From Sphagnum compactum (lineage: Eukaryota > Bryophyta > Sphagnopsida > Sphagnales), in contig OZ234504.1 of assembly GCA_965153455.1 (NCBI GenBank), positions 5,456,001 to 5,520,000 on the forward strand: DNA of 64,000 bases. The letters are read 5' to 3'. This document shows positions 36,601 through 48,970 of this stretch, piece after piece (the first letter of the stretch is position 1; every line of letters begins with the position of its first letter). A program made the translations under genes and the position numbers. Below the pieces are notes generated by a model. The model saw only the letters and a program-made list of their open reading frames with translations, ran no database searches and was not told where the DNA came from.

Positions 36601-38003
36601 GTAGAGAAGCCAGCCTCCTCTTCAGCGTTTTTTTTTTGGTTTTCCCCTGTTTTTGATGTCAAAATTTTGGCGAAACTTAACATAAAATTTAAAAAATAAA
36701 AAATAAGTCGAAATTACACTAGGGAAAAAAAAATTCAAAAATTTCCCAATTTCTTTGTGCTATTTAGAGAAGTTACTAGTAAATATTTTTTGTATACTTC
36801 ATATATGGTTGTAGCCAGATTTGGCTAAATATTACTATGGATGATCGCCACTTTGGCTTCAAAACAAAGTTTCCTTAAAAAGAAAGAAAACAATGATTTG
36901 CACCTACCTACCTACTACCTGACGTGACTTCTAAATTTTCTTCTAAATTTTAGGTTTGGGGGGGGGGAGGGTCTTTTTGTCTGTTTTTCCTTTGTTCCCA
37001 ACATGTTCCCTTCAAAGTTCCCAATGGGTTCCCATCAGGTTCCCAATGTGTTTTCCCAATGGTGTTCCCAATAGCACCTCGATTTAATCCCATATGTTTT
37101 GCCTCCCAAAGTCCTCCTCCCCTTCTCACCTATGTAGGTGGGCCAAAGGGGGAGGCACTTCATCTTTCCATATAATCTTCTATAGTTTGGGGAGCCTCCA
37201 TAGTTTCAACTTTTTTTTTTGGGGATAGCCCAACCAAATTGTCTCATTGCTAAAATAAAATAAAATGGAGTGAAGGATCCTCCCTTTTTAATTTCCTTGT
37301 GGGTGGGCCAAAGAGGAGAGGGGCCCTTTAGTTTTAAACACAAAATAGCTTTGGAATATGAAATCATTTATTATTGTTCAACAGACCATTCATTCGGTGG
37401 GCCTTCTTCACTTTTACGAGTGTCGAATGAAAAAGCTTTTTTTTTGTTTTTCAAATAAACAATTTATTTTTTTTGGTGACGAACTTCATTAAACAAAGAA
37501 GGAGCACCAATGGGTAAAAATTTAATCCACCTTTGAAAGAGGGGGGGGGGTGAAACAAGTAATGTGTTGTATGTTATGAAAAATCAATAAGTGTTGAATA
37601 TTAGTCTTTAGGCCAGAAAATTAGGTTAAGGAAAAGTTTAGTTTTCTATTTCAAAAGTAATGGGATAACAATATTGAAAAAAACATGTGGATACAAACCA
37701 TTATTTAATTGCAATAAAATTTGAGGAGGAAATGAACATCAACATAAAAAAAACCTTGTGGAAAGACAACTTCCAAAGAAGAAGTCCACAATTAATTAAT
37801 CAAAGGGGAATATTTAATTTCTTTGGGACCATAGATCTTTACAAAAAGGATAATGTGCATTAGAATTTTTTTTTTCGAAAATTTAAGTCTTCTTATTATG
37901 AAAGGTCATTTACCCATTCAGTTTTACTAGTCCAAAGGTCATTGGTTGTTAAACAATGCATTATAAATAACCATATCCATGAGCCTTAAATTAAAACAAA
38001 AAA
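36601..38003. other. AT-rich spacer with a GTTCCCA-rich patch
   Basis: From about 36987 to 37075 the motif GTTCCCA (with AAT, TC or ACA following) is repeated about eight times at close spacing. Runs of G occur at about 36957 and 37541. No gene was recognised. Confidence 0.5.
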
Positions 38004-38400
38004 ATGAATAATTGTCTTATGTTGGATGTTTTGGCTAATGATGATTTTAGTCTAAATATTGAGTTGGGAGTTTTTGCCAAAAACATGAAAAAAGAGGTTA
38101 TTGGGGTCATTGATTTTTTCCTATATTTCTTGACAAGATATGATGAGGAAAAAACTCACAACATGCTAGCCCTAATGTTCCCAATTGTTGGTTTTTTGGT
38201 TAGAAAAATATTGGGCATTGTAGGTTCCCAAATTGAAACTAAAACAATATTTTCCTTTGCTAGTATAATTAATTTGAAAAGATGCCATTTACAATTTTAA
38301 AAACCTTGAAATTTTTATCTTTATGAATAAAAAATTGATCAAATGATGTAAAAAGGTCAGTTGCAAAGCCCCTTCTAATTTGGTAGTTTGATAAATTTCA
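38004..38400 (+). pseudogene. Internally deleted hAT transposase remnant
   Basis: A 98-residue frame (stop at 38298-38300) reads FLTRYDEEKTHNMLALM and then directly VGFLVRKILGIVGSQIE and FSFASIINLKRCHLQ. These are two blocks that in hAT transposases are normally separated by more than a hundred residues. The second is the hAT dimerisation domain. The join therefore marks an internal deletion. Weak similarity continues out of frame past the stop (IFIFMNKKLIK). It is a dead fragment, distinct from the longer copy at 26.7-28.4 kb. Confidence 0.75.
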
Positions 38401-40144
38401 AAATAGATTTAAAAGAAGAATTAAATGAATTTAAAGGCTCATTTGAACAAGAAAAATTAAATGAGGATTAACTCCAAGTTGTTTACCTCGCATTGTAATG
38501 AACTTTGTCCGTTATTCCTTTGGCCATTATTTTTTGTGAAAATTTCAAAATTATTAACATATTGACTTTTAATCTTAAATAAATAATAAAGAAAATGGAA
38601 AAAATAATCAACTAGTATAAATGGAAAGATAACCATTTGCGAGAAAACCGGATTAATAAGAGGAAAAAAAAAACTTGGTTAAGTATTAAAATTAGGAAAA
38701 AAAGAGAATTAACTTGGTTTTTTTCCCTTAAATCCTAGAATTAAAATGGGTAGTTATAAAAAATTTGATAATTGCCCAACATTGATTAACAAATAACTTA
38801 AATTTTATAAATAATAAACTTGAACTAGTTGTAAAATTCCATATCTTTACAATTCAAAGTTTTAATTTGTTGTAAAACTTGGTACTTTTACAATTTCAAG
38901 TGTTTGAGAATGTGTCGTATGTACATGGAATCGAACCCAATTTTCAAACTAGGCTCAAATGTTTTTGAATTTGAAAAAAAAATTGCAAAAAATTAAAACC
39001 ACAAGGTTTAGAAATTTAGGAACCAAGCTCAAGCCCACACCTTGGGATTTTTTAAAAATAAAAGAGATCTAAGGTTTTTTTAAGGAAAATTTTGCCAAGT
39101 TTAGTTTTAATTATTGTTTTTCAAATCTTGATTTCAAAAAGAACCTTCAATCTTGATTCTAAATATTTTTCTTATATATATTGAAAGAACCTTTAATTTG
39201 GTCTTGAGACCAATTCTATGAATTTTTTAAGCCTCCAACTCCAATCATTTTCACAAAGAATATTTTTAAAACTGATTTAATTTAAGACCAAGTTTGATTC
39301 CATTTCCATTAAACATAACTAAACCAAGAAAAATTTAAAAATGTTCAATTAATGCACATAGTTCAAAATAAAAATTATGCAATATTATTTAAGTACAAGT
39401 AATCAAATGTAATAATTTGTTTAAAATGTAAGACCAAACTTATATTTTCTTATGAAGTTACATTCATTTACTTAAAGATGTTCAACCCATTAACACAATC
39501 AATTTTCATCCACCTTCCCAAGCTATAATGGTCAAAATGTGTGAGGAAATCTAAACCAGGGTGTTCAATTGGTGGTTTTAATTGAAAACCTTTGTTTTCA
39601 ATCATGTTAGTTTTTGTAATTTTGCAAGGAACCGCTAGTTTTAACTAATTGTTTTTAATTGACAACACTAATTATTCCAGTGTGATTTTGAGGCATGTTT
39701 TTCACATAAAATGAAGCTTCTCGTTCCCATATGGTTTATGAAACATTTCCAAACCTGGTCCAAATGCGGAATTGAGATTTGGGTGTTGCGACTTAATATC
39801 ATAAAATTATGTGCCATTATTATTATATTGTCAATAAAAAGTTACAACAATAGTTTCATAAGTTGGTTTGGTTCAAAGATGGATCCAATTTCCAAGTGTA
39901 CGTTGCTCTTGTAGGTTCAATTATGGATATTGTAGTACCTTATATAGTTCAACACTTGGGTGGGTGCCAAATAATTATTTTTCAAAAAAAAAATTTGAGT
40001 TCAACAATTAAAGAAATTAATTAATGAAAATTTCAGCCTGATAATTTCTTCAAGGGCATTTACCCTACATGGAAAGAAATGTCAAGATTTTCCCTTTGGT
40101 TTTTTTTTCACTATTTTTGAGGTGTAACCTTGTGTGGGATCGTA
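38401..40144. other. AT-rich intergenic DNA, no gene
   Basis: Only homopolymer-rich sequence and short chance frames; nothing recognised. Confidence 0.55.
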
Positions 40145-40532
40145 GAGCATCTCCAAAGCTGTGCTTGGTATGTGACCATGCGAAAATGCTTTTCACATCC
40201 AAGTTTAGTTATGTACTCTTTTGCAACCCCACCCATAAAACTGAAACTGGGGCAGCCAATAGGTAGTGGAACTACTAATAGCAAACCACGTGGATGAATC
40301 ATTATGATGGGCCAATCAGAAACACTGAGCAACAGTTACATACATCATATTTATTAAACTCTTTTCTGCAGGTGCACAGTGCTGTTGCACCATTTACCAG
40401 CCACAGTGACACACACAATTATGCGGAGCCAAAACCAAAAACCAATTTCCTGAGCCAAACCAGCATACTTTGGGTTTTCTTCATCTAATTTTATTGTGCA
40501 GGATCACATACAGAGCACCATTGGAGATGCTC
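40145..40532. mobile_element. 388-bp MITE-like element with GAGCATCTCCAA ends
   Basis: GAGCATCTCCAAAGCTGTGC at the left and, on the opposite strand, GAGCATCTCCAATGGTGCTC at the right begin an imperfect inverted repeat. It extends about 45 bases (both arms continue GTATGTGA and an ATGC or CTGC box). Composition inside is more balanced than the flanks and there is no coding capacity. A GAGCATCTCCAA terminus is a familiar form among plant MITEs. A target duplication is not clear, so the superfamily is left open. Confidence 0.65.
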
Positions 40533-42023
40533 TTACAACCTGCTGTAAGATCCTAGTCAACCATCAACAAGAGCTTATGAATTTCATAAGCATCCTGTTT
40601 TCAGAATAATTCTTTAAAACCAAGAAAAAAAATCTTGACATTTCATTACAAAGCTCAAAAGGTTTTGTGTTTAGACCTTTGTGTCGGAGAACTTGGGGCC
40701 CCTTTCCTCAATTGGGGAGCCTCAATTCTGGTAAGGTTCTAAATGCAAACCCTTCTCTACACACAACTTAACCATTTTTTTTGCATTGTGTACACTTGTC
40801 ATAGTGTTTATCATTGACACGAAGATGCTATCTCACACCCTATGTACACACTACACGTCCCTGAGTCCACCTTACGTTATTATTATGATGGAGTCATTGT
40901 CACTGTCTCTTATGTCGTAATGACCTTCTCACGTATCTCCAATTGTGCCATTTCAATCAAGAATTAGGTTTGCGCGATGCTTTGATGTTTGTGTTAAATT
41001 AAAACTTGGGTTATGTTGTGTTAAATCAAGTTATATTGCTTTATGAGATTTTTGATCCTGTCAGCAAGGATGATCTCAATCAATATAATTTTTGCCACAA
41101 AAACCATGACTAATTAAGCATTGATTACACTTCCTACGGCCCCTCTTAAATCATTACTTGATATATTCATAAGTTGGTGTTGTTGCATCAAATAAATTCT
41201 TCGTCATAGGCAGTACTGCAACCATTAATTTGCAACTGGTCAGTTTCCTTGCCTGTATGCAATTGCTTGGGTTTCTAATCTAAATCTGGCAAATTCAAGC
41301 AAAATTTTCCCCAAAAAAGTCCTCTATCTTCACAGTCCTTTTGTTTTTGGTCACCAAGTGGCAAAAACACACCACAAAATAATAATAATAATAATAATAA
41401 TAGTAGTGATTCATGTGCTACAAAATTTCCAAAATCTGAGAAAATCCATTGTAAGCAAAATTGCAAAATGAAGTAGATAAATTGCAAAGCTAAGGAGAAG
41501 GATCACAAAAAGAAACTAGAAGAATTGGAAGATTGAATAGGTTTTGTTTCTAGATGCTTATAAGTGGAGCATGTGGGAGGCCACAGGAGGGAAGATCTAG
41601 TGATGACAGCCAAGCTGCCAATTGATTAGATAGTCATTTCTCCCACACATAATTTACCATTGACATTTGGATTGCAATGCTCATGAATCCAATGTGAAAT
41701 TACAACCGACTTACTGATGATGTGTCACTGACATTAACAATTATGAGAAATTGATTGCCACATATGACACCAACTGAGCGTTGATGTTAGGTCACGTCCT
41801 TGGTGTGGACGCACAACGTATGTTCATTGTTTCCTAACAGTACTATTTTGCCACTAACTTATCACCAAGTGTGGCCATACACTAATAGTTACACATTGCC
41901 ATGCACTCTCTAACCAAGTATTAGCAAGAGTCTGCTATACTAATACTCATTCCAAACATGCATAAAATTGTGAGACCCACTTGGTCCATAGTATTGGGTG
42001 TTGCTATTTGGGGTGCAGGGAGA
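40533..42023. other. Spacer, no gene
   Basis: Contains an (AAT)n microsatellite at about 41378-41402. Frames on both strands are short and unrecognised. Confidence 0.5.
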
Positions 42024-42111
42024 GGTGGGGTTGCACAGTCGGAAAAGGACGCATTGAATTTTAGTCCCCCCATGCACTCCTTTTTGACTGTACAAAAGTA
42101 CAAACCCCACC
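42024..42111. repeat. 88-bp foldback element
   Basis: GGTGGGGTTGCACAGTCGGA at the left can pair with GACTGTACAAAAGTACAAAC plus CCCACC at the right, with an insertion in one arm. AAAAGG and CCTTTTT extend the stem. It is small, has no coding content, and sits just downstream of a dispersed repeat copy. Probably a tiny MITE or foldback remnant. Confidence 0.5.
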
Positions 42112-42159
42112 ATTCATTCCTGCCCCAACTTCTAGTGAAATGTGGACATGTGTACTTCA

Positions 42160-42499
42160 GGAAGAGATCGATGAAGTTGCAGAGAAATCTCCACAACAAC
42201 AATTAAAGGTAACACCACAATGAGTGCAGTCATAACCTCATGTGAGTCGCTCACAAAGTGACAGACCATCACCTTCATCACGAACGGCAGTGACGAGCTG
42301 CCATGACTACCCACTGAGTTCATCAGCTCCCAATAGTGGGTGTAGATAAGCATATAATAATCTTCCCAAAAACTTGGGCAAACCATTATACACAGTCTGT
42401 GTCCTGAGTTTCTGTTGCCTTTCTGGAAGCAATGGGAAGACTCAGACGTGATGTTGGCTAGCACTCAAGAGACATTGCTAATCAAAAAAGCCAACAGTA
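42160..42499 (-). repeat. Dispersed repeat, copy A, downstream of VPS45
   Basis: One of the two best copies of a repeat family of about 340 bases. On the minus strand it begins near GTTGGCTTTTTTGATTAGCA and contains GTGCTAGCCAACATCA, CAACAGAAACTCAGG and TCAGTGGGTAGTCATGGCAG. It ends near GGAGATTTCTCTGCAAC. It aligns end to end with 60220-60547. A 110-codon open frame runs through it, but in the other copies this frame is closed, so it is not a gene. It lies about 540 bases past the VPS45 stop, in the same orientation. Confidence 0.85.
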
Positions 42500-43040
42500 T
42501 CCTCATTCAAGCTAGAAATGCACCTAGATTAAGAGACATTACTAAAAGAATGCTAGGGGAACCAGCGGACAAAGATTTTAGACAAAAGATATCACATTCT
42601 CCAACAGGACACACATTCGCATCTGCAAACTTCGTGGTATCAATGGAATTAAGCATCCAATGCAGTAGCTTTCCGATAGCACAGAACTTTGCACTAAACT
42701 AATGAGATTATCAGCTCCAAATTTACAAACTCAACCAAGAAGGATCTGAAAATTAAGACAACCTTATTCAGACTCACTGGGTGATCATGGTCTTCCGGTC
42801 TCACTACTACTAGTGTGTGAAGGCAAACCAGCACACCTAAAACTGCCCTAGCTTGAGTGACAATGGTTTATGGCTGAGACTGGTGAAATGCACAACCTGC
42901 TGAATTGATGGTTACAGCAGTTGAGCACCAGACCCCATCAAGTAGGGTGACTAATGTTGTAATTGAAAGTAGGAGACAACCAAGAGACTATTATATGGCT
43001 GTAGGGGAAGTTAGGAAGAAGCAGAACTGACTTGTTCTGC

Positions 43041-46000
43041 TCATTGGAACCGCTGTACTTCCTCCAAATCATTCAAGAAACTGCACAAATAACAAACAAC
43101 TGCATGAGACTGCTCATTCACGACACTGCACGAAGCAAAAAAAATGAAAAACCAAGACAGAAAAATATTGTTGCTTGAGCATAATACTTTTTGTTTGATG
43201 GTTCTCATGGGCAGATAACAGGAACTAACTGTTGCAGGCCTTGCAGAAAAGCCTGAAATCTTCAAACTAAATTGCTCACCTTGATGAGTTTTGTACTACA
43301 GATCCTCCAAGGATGACCCTTGTTCCAGTTTGAGTAGCATTCAATAGATGCACAGTTCGAGCTTCTTCATAAGTAGTGCCCCCTACAATGAACACAACAA
43401 CATCTTGTGGCCTGCAAAATCCAACCATTCCCACTATTTCTCATGCTTGGCCCTTGACTAGAATGAATTACCTAGCTGGCAAGAATAATGTGAAGCATTG
43501 CAAATTAGAGCATAATGGCACATATTTAACTGACTGAACAGTTGAGCAAGTAAAAAAAACTCATGTTACAAACACTTCACTAAAGATACTATGGTGTAAA
43601 ACACTTGATGCAGAAAATACAAACTTTTTGCACAATCACAGCATCATTCTACTGCATGGACAGCATAGAGAAAAGTCTTAGTCAAGCTTCTGCAACAAGA
43701 AAGGCATGCGGTGCTGAGCTGCACTGGGCATGTGTCTGCACAAAACACTGACCTGCCCTGTTGAAAGTGGTTGCCAACAAAAGGGTAGTCGATATCACGC
43801 AGACGTCCCCTCATAATGCTCTCAATTGTCTGTGCAAGCAGAGGTTGATGTTGTGTGTACACATTCTCCACTCCCTGCCAACAAAGATAGTTTTTACTAG
43901 CTAATAGTGGCATGTGCAAGCTTGCCCAGGGACAAATAAGAGACAGACTTCCCTTCCATGTACCCAGAACCTCCCACAACATCTCAAAGAAGCTCACCTT
44001 GAGGCCACGTGCCATGTTACGAGCTTTGTTGAAAAGGTCTCGATTGCCATACAAATCACCAGTTCGCTTGTCAAACCCAGCTTGCCTCAAGAGAGTGTGA
44101 ACAAGCTGCAGCAAACAGAAAGCATTCACAAGATCCTGTTTAGACCCATACAGTGACATCTTTGAGTTGTGAGCACTCATCTCCACCCCTTAATACCCCT
44201 TCATTAAGTCAATAAAAGAAATGGCATACCCCAGGCTTGTATTTGCTGGGCCAAGATCTGAGATGAGTGATAAGCTGCTCCACAGTTTGAGGGCTCTCCC
44301 TTTCATATCGGAGTGCATATAGCATCACAATTCGTAGCCGGTCAATGTCTGATGTCTTTTCATTGTTCAACTGAGTCAACACTGCCTGCAACCATCACCT
44401 CACTGAATATTAGCTCTTAGCCTCTGTCACCATCCGTCAGCAACATATTTACTCCAATGAGCATGTGCAAATGCTATAAATTTGGACAAAGCTGCTAACA
44501 GGAAGTGCAATTATCCGAATAAGAACACACCTCAAATGCAGCTGCCTGGCCAGCAGTACATGCAAGCTCTTGTTCAATTTGTGAAATGGCCATTAGTTGG
44601 CGCTCATCCACTATGCGGCTCAATTCAGTCATCATTGTAACATGCTTTGACACATTCCCATGCTGCTTGCGGTACTCTGGATAGTTTTCTACAAACTTCA
44701 CCATATCCTCTGCAGAAAAACAGTAACATCTAAACAATAAGAACTACCTGTGTTTACATTTTGTGATTACTCTGTCAACACTTGATGTCATTTTGCTTGC
44801 CAAATCAATTCACATAGGTTACACTATATCACAGTAAGTGTTCCAACAAAATGGGTGGAACAGATTAATATCAAAAAGAGATTCATAGATGCACAGGACT
44901 GTTCATGTGACATTTCCATCATTGGAAGCCAGCCAGTCGGTGCATAATGCAGGCAATGGAGATCTCACATAAACCAAAGAGCACTGACCAAGTGATTGGA
45001 TATTCTGATTGCTTTGTGCTTTCTGCTGGAACTCATCAACAAGCTTCTTTATATTTGCTCCCAAGTCACCAAAGTTCTCAAACATGTTGGATTTGAAAAA
45101 TGCATCCTGATGTGATGATAAGACCACTTCCTGTTCACCTCAAGAAAACACCTCCTTTGAGTTAGCTCCTCAGTATCAACCCTAATTTCTCACCAACATT
45201 AGAAGCCCCTCCTCCATGCCAGATAAAGCAGATAACAAACCTGTAGATCTTTGGGCACTTTTGGAAGTCGGGTCAAATCCACACGATTGTCTTGAATACC
45301 CAGCAGCTCATGCACCATGGCCTGCATCCTTCAGGCCACATTAGTTAGAACTCAATAAGCACAAGAGTTGTAAACCAACTCAACACAAACAACCCTTTTT
45401 CAAAACCAATACCCCCTGTGCTCATAACAAAGACAGAAACAGGTGCATTTGAACACAGCAACACGACTTCAAAAGTGCCAACAGAAAAGACTTAACAACC
45501 AACCAAACATGAATTAGAATGATTGAAAGAATGGCACCTGGTAGGTCCACTGGTTGAGTAATGGGGTGACAGGATCATCTCGTCTATCAATCACCAGAAG
45601 CAGTGGTGCAACCTCAGTCCGTCGAAAATCAAATAATCCAGACTCCTGTTCATACATTAATTTCTGCAGGAAAACACAGTACCAGTCCATCTCAGTTCTG
45701 GTTGAATTTGAGGGCCTCAAATCACAATCCCCTCCTGGTGCATTTATCATAACACAATGCCAAAATTCTAGTTATGAACAACAAGGGAAGGGCATACTGA
45801 CTGCAGAATCTTGTGCAAGACGTTGAGCAATTTCTGAACTGCGTTGGTATCGTATTACAGGTCGCTTCTTCAATGACAGGAAGACTGCAGCAATGCCATC
45901 AAGCATGCGATCACAAGCTTGCTGGCTGTTGTGTGAGTCTGCCACTGTGGGCAGCATACACAGATGGTTCCCAGACAGATTCAGGGTGAAATGGAATGGA

Positions 46001-46830
46001 TCAATTGCAAAATAATCTGCAAAGAACTCCTGCATCATATATATCTCCACCTATCAGTATTTTCTAGGATTTCAATTTGCAAATTTCAGAGCTGCAGCTG
46101 CAAAGAAGCTTCATGTTTCCTGACCTAACTTGTGGGGGGAGTGACAAAGTGTGGTTACCTGCACCTGCTGCACCAAGTCATGCTCATCTGAGTCTGCCAG
46201 GATCTGAATGTAGGCCTTCTTCAAAATGTTTGAAAAAACTGCAACATCCACACATAGTCAGTGTAAAAAAAAATCGCATCTCCTTGGCATTCCAATCTCT
46301 GGCATTGATCCCAGGGGGAATTACAGAACACCTACACAGGTGGTATTCTCCAAATTTTGGATTGGTCAAGTGGCGCTTGAGATGTTGAATATTCTCCGCA
46401 GTTGGCCGCAAGAACGTGACCGCCTTCAGATGCCCCATAGCATCCTTGCTCTGAGCATCCACTTTCTCCACCAGAAACACCTCCTTCTGCAGAAGCTCGG
46501 ATTGGCTCATTGCCACACTGATTATCCCAACCTGCATTCATTTTTGCATCATTTTCCTCCACTCCCTTTCACTCTTTCCTATATGCAATAAGAAACCCTT
46601 TCCCTGCACAAAATGTCACGCACCCTAACACAGAGAGAGATCCAGAGCCCAGAAAAAAAAAACTAGGTGTATGCGTGAAGAACAAGATTTAATGAAGCAA
46701 TTCCAATTTTTATTTAGGAAGAAAAAAATAAATTACATACAGTTTGAGCATCGAGGATCAGGACTTTCATGCCGGGGATGTCAGTGAGCATCCGGTTGAG
46801 GTAATCACGAACCGCACCCACGAGCACCAT
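43041..46830 (-). CDS. VPS45: VPS45, Sec1/Munc18 vesicle-fusion protein, 559 aa, 13 coding exons
   Basis: Coding exons: 46830-46741, 46531-46336, 46238-46159, 46029-45802, 45663-45538, 45321-45241, 45130-44989, 44709-44531, 44385-44230, 44105-43998, 43874-43753, 43411-43280 and 43080-43041. All introns are GT-AG and the sum is in frame. Diagnostic SM-protein strings include [93 protein letters not shown] and [16 protein letters not shown]45 binds syntaxins of the trans-Golgi network (SYP41/SYP42 class in plants) and helps SNARE complexes form for vacuolar and endosomal traffic. Length is close to the usual 560-570 residues. The start codon is supported by the conserved [15 protein letters not shown]. 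It ends DLEEVQRFQ, slightly shorter than Arabidopsis. Intact and probably functional. Confidence 0.97.
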
Positions 46831-46837
46831 CGCATCC

Positions 46838-46906
46838 TCACTTTCTGCGTCCTCCCTTTCTCACTTTCTGCGTCCTCCCTTTCTCACTTTCTGCGTCCTC
46901 TTTCTC
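46838..46906. repeat. 23-bp minisatellite, three copies, in VPS45 leader
   Basis: TCACTTTCTGCGTCCTCCCT with a trailing TTC is present twice exactly (46838, 46861) and once nearly so (46884). It sits immediately 5' of the VPS45 start codon, so it should be part of the 5' untranslated leader. A GAA/GGA-rich tract (about 46930-46980, plus strand) follows upstream. Confidence 0.9.
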
Positions 46907-48550
46907 AAACCCTTGCAACACTCGCACTAACGAAGAAGAAGAAGAAGCAGAAGCAGAAGAATGGAGGAGGAGGAGGAGGTGTTGGCCGGTTATTTCTTTT
47001 TCATAACCTCCGGGTAGTATTTGAAGAAGAAAATTGTGTGCTGATTAGATTATCAATACATATATATAAATTGGGTGCCAACTAGGTTATCAATATATAT
47101 TTTTGGTAAATAACTATCAATTATGCATAAGGGTAGGTTGATAGATGTCGGCTATAAATCCGTTCGTTATAAGGTTTTTATAAATCTTTTTAAAACCTTT
47201 TCTTTTTGGTTTTTTATCACAAAAAATTTAGAGTTCTTAAGATTGATAAGCTATGTAGATGATAACTAGGTCATATGGGTAAGTTATTAGATTTTGAAAA
47301 TTTAAATGTTGGGTGAGTAGGGTTACTAATTGGTTATAAAAAATCAATAATTAATTGGTAGGTTATATTAATAATTATTTAATAAGTGAGTTGATAACCG
47401 ATAACCGACCATCACTATATTGTTAGTACCCTTTTAAATTTTGTTGGCCCTTGCCTTTAAAAGGGGACAAGGACTATCACATTCAAGTGGGCTATGCACT
47501 AAAATACATGTTTTGACATTGATCAATTTGGTTTGAGGTTTTATGGAGAGCATTTTAACATAGATGGAATCAAATAGGGTTTTTAATAGGTTTCATTTTT
47601 CATTGTGTTTTTGTGTTTTAAAAAGAAAATTGAATTAATTTATTTTTATTTACATTTTTATTTACATTTCTTCTTGTGTTTTCTTTCTTTGTTTCTTTTT
47701 GTGTTTGCCCTTTGTGTGTGAAGGAAAAGGAACTTTAGAACATCAAAGCTTTATTAGGTCGTATTATGTTTTTAATGTTGTCAAGCCATAAAGGAAGAAA
47801 AGTTCAACAACATCAAAAGTTATTAATCTGCAAAAGTGTGAACAATATGTGTGTCGGGGATAATGTAAAGGAATGAACAAGTGTGTGTGAATTCAGCAAG
47901 TAGTAGAGAGGAAATCAATGTCAACATGACAAGGATATTGCCAACACACCGTACCTTTAGTTCTTTTTTCATTTTTTAATTCTTTTTTCTGCTTGTTTAA
48001 AAACAAAATCTATTTTTTCCATTGTTATTTTTTGGGTTTATTTTCCTATCTTAGGGTTTTTTACATTTTTAAAAAAATCTATTTTTCCATTTTTCATGTT
48101 TTTTTTTCTTCTTTTGTGTGTGTGTGTGTGTTTTTTTTTTTTTTTCTATTTTTGATTCATCTTTCTATTTTTTATGTTTATTTGTGATTGTATTATTTTG
48201 GTTTTTTTTGCTTTGTCTTGTTTTGTTGGTTTTTTGTGTTTATTTTGTTTCTCCACCTCCTCCTTGCCTGCTATTGTCCTCCCCAATTATAAACCTTAAA
48301 TTGGACAACTAAACCTTACACATTGTTTATGATGCATTGTGTTTAAGATTGCAATGGGTATTTTTTTGTTTGGTTTTGTTTTTGTTATGGTTATTATATT
48401 GATTAAAATGGCACCTCACGCAAGGTTGGAATCGACTCAACCTCCACCAACCATGGATGGGATAATTTTGGTGATGGTTGATGGACTAATGCATGGTGCA
48501 ACAAATGAACCAATGGCATCTATGTTAGAAGATCAAGTTGAAATAAGTGT
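46907..48550. other. VPS45 upstream region, then AT-rich spacer
   Basis: The first hundred bases or so are probably the VPS45 promoter. Beyond about 47000 the DNA is AT-rich with repeated GGTTAT and AACCGATAACC strings, and pyrimidine-rich on the plus strand around 47950-48240 with a (GT)n run near 48116. The frame 48339-48578 has no recognised relatives. No gene called. Confidence 0.5.
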
Positions 48551-48970
48551 TAGTTCATATTGGTGGTTATCTTATTGATGGTTATTTTTGCTTATTCCAG
48601 GTTATATTATGATTATTAGTGTCTAATCTATTATAAATTATCATTGGATATTCTAGGCTATTATCATAGGTTTTTGGTAATTATTTTATTGTAGCCTATT
48701 TTAAATTATTTTTCATAGGTTATTATTAATTATTCTAGGTTATAAATTAAATTATTTTAAATTGTTATATTTAGGATAAAATAACTTAAAATAAAAATAT
48801 ATATAATAAGCTAGTTAGGATACCTTAAGGTAAAATAACATATAATAATTTAAGGTATAATAATTTATAGTAACTTATAATAACTTATAATAACTAAGAG
48901 TATAAGTTACAATAATTAAGGTAACTTAAAATAATATAAGGTATATCATAAAGTAACATAAGGTATTAAA
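48551..48970. repeat. AT-rich imperfect inverted repeat
   Basis: The left half is rich in GGTTATTATTA, TATTCTAGG and AATTATTTT. The right half is rich in their complements (AATAACTTA, TAATAACT, AAGGTAT). The region can fold into a large, imperfect, almost G+C-free stem. It may be an expanded simple sequence or an old foldback element; no function is shown. Confidence 0.4.

Noticed and set aside
42132-42464. 110-codon frame within dispersed repeat copy A
   Set aside because: The frame is interrupted by stops in the related copy at 60220-60547, so it is not under coding constraint.
48339-48578. 80-codon frame, plus strand
   Set aside because: No homology recognised. The hydrophobic start comes from a T-rich tract.
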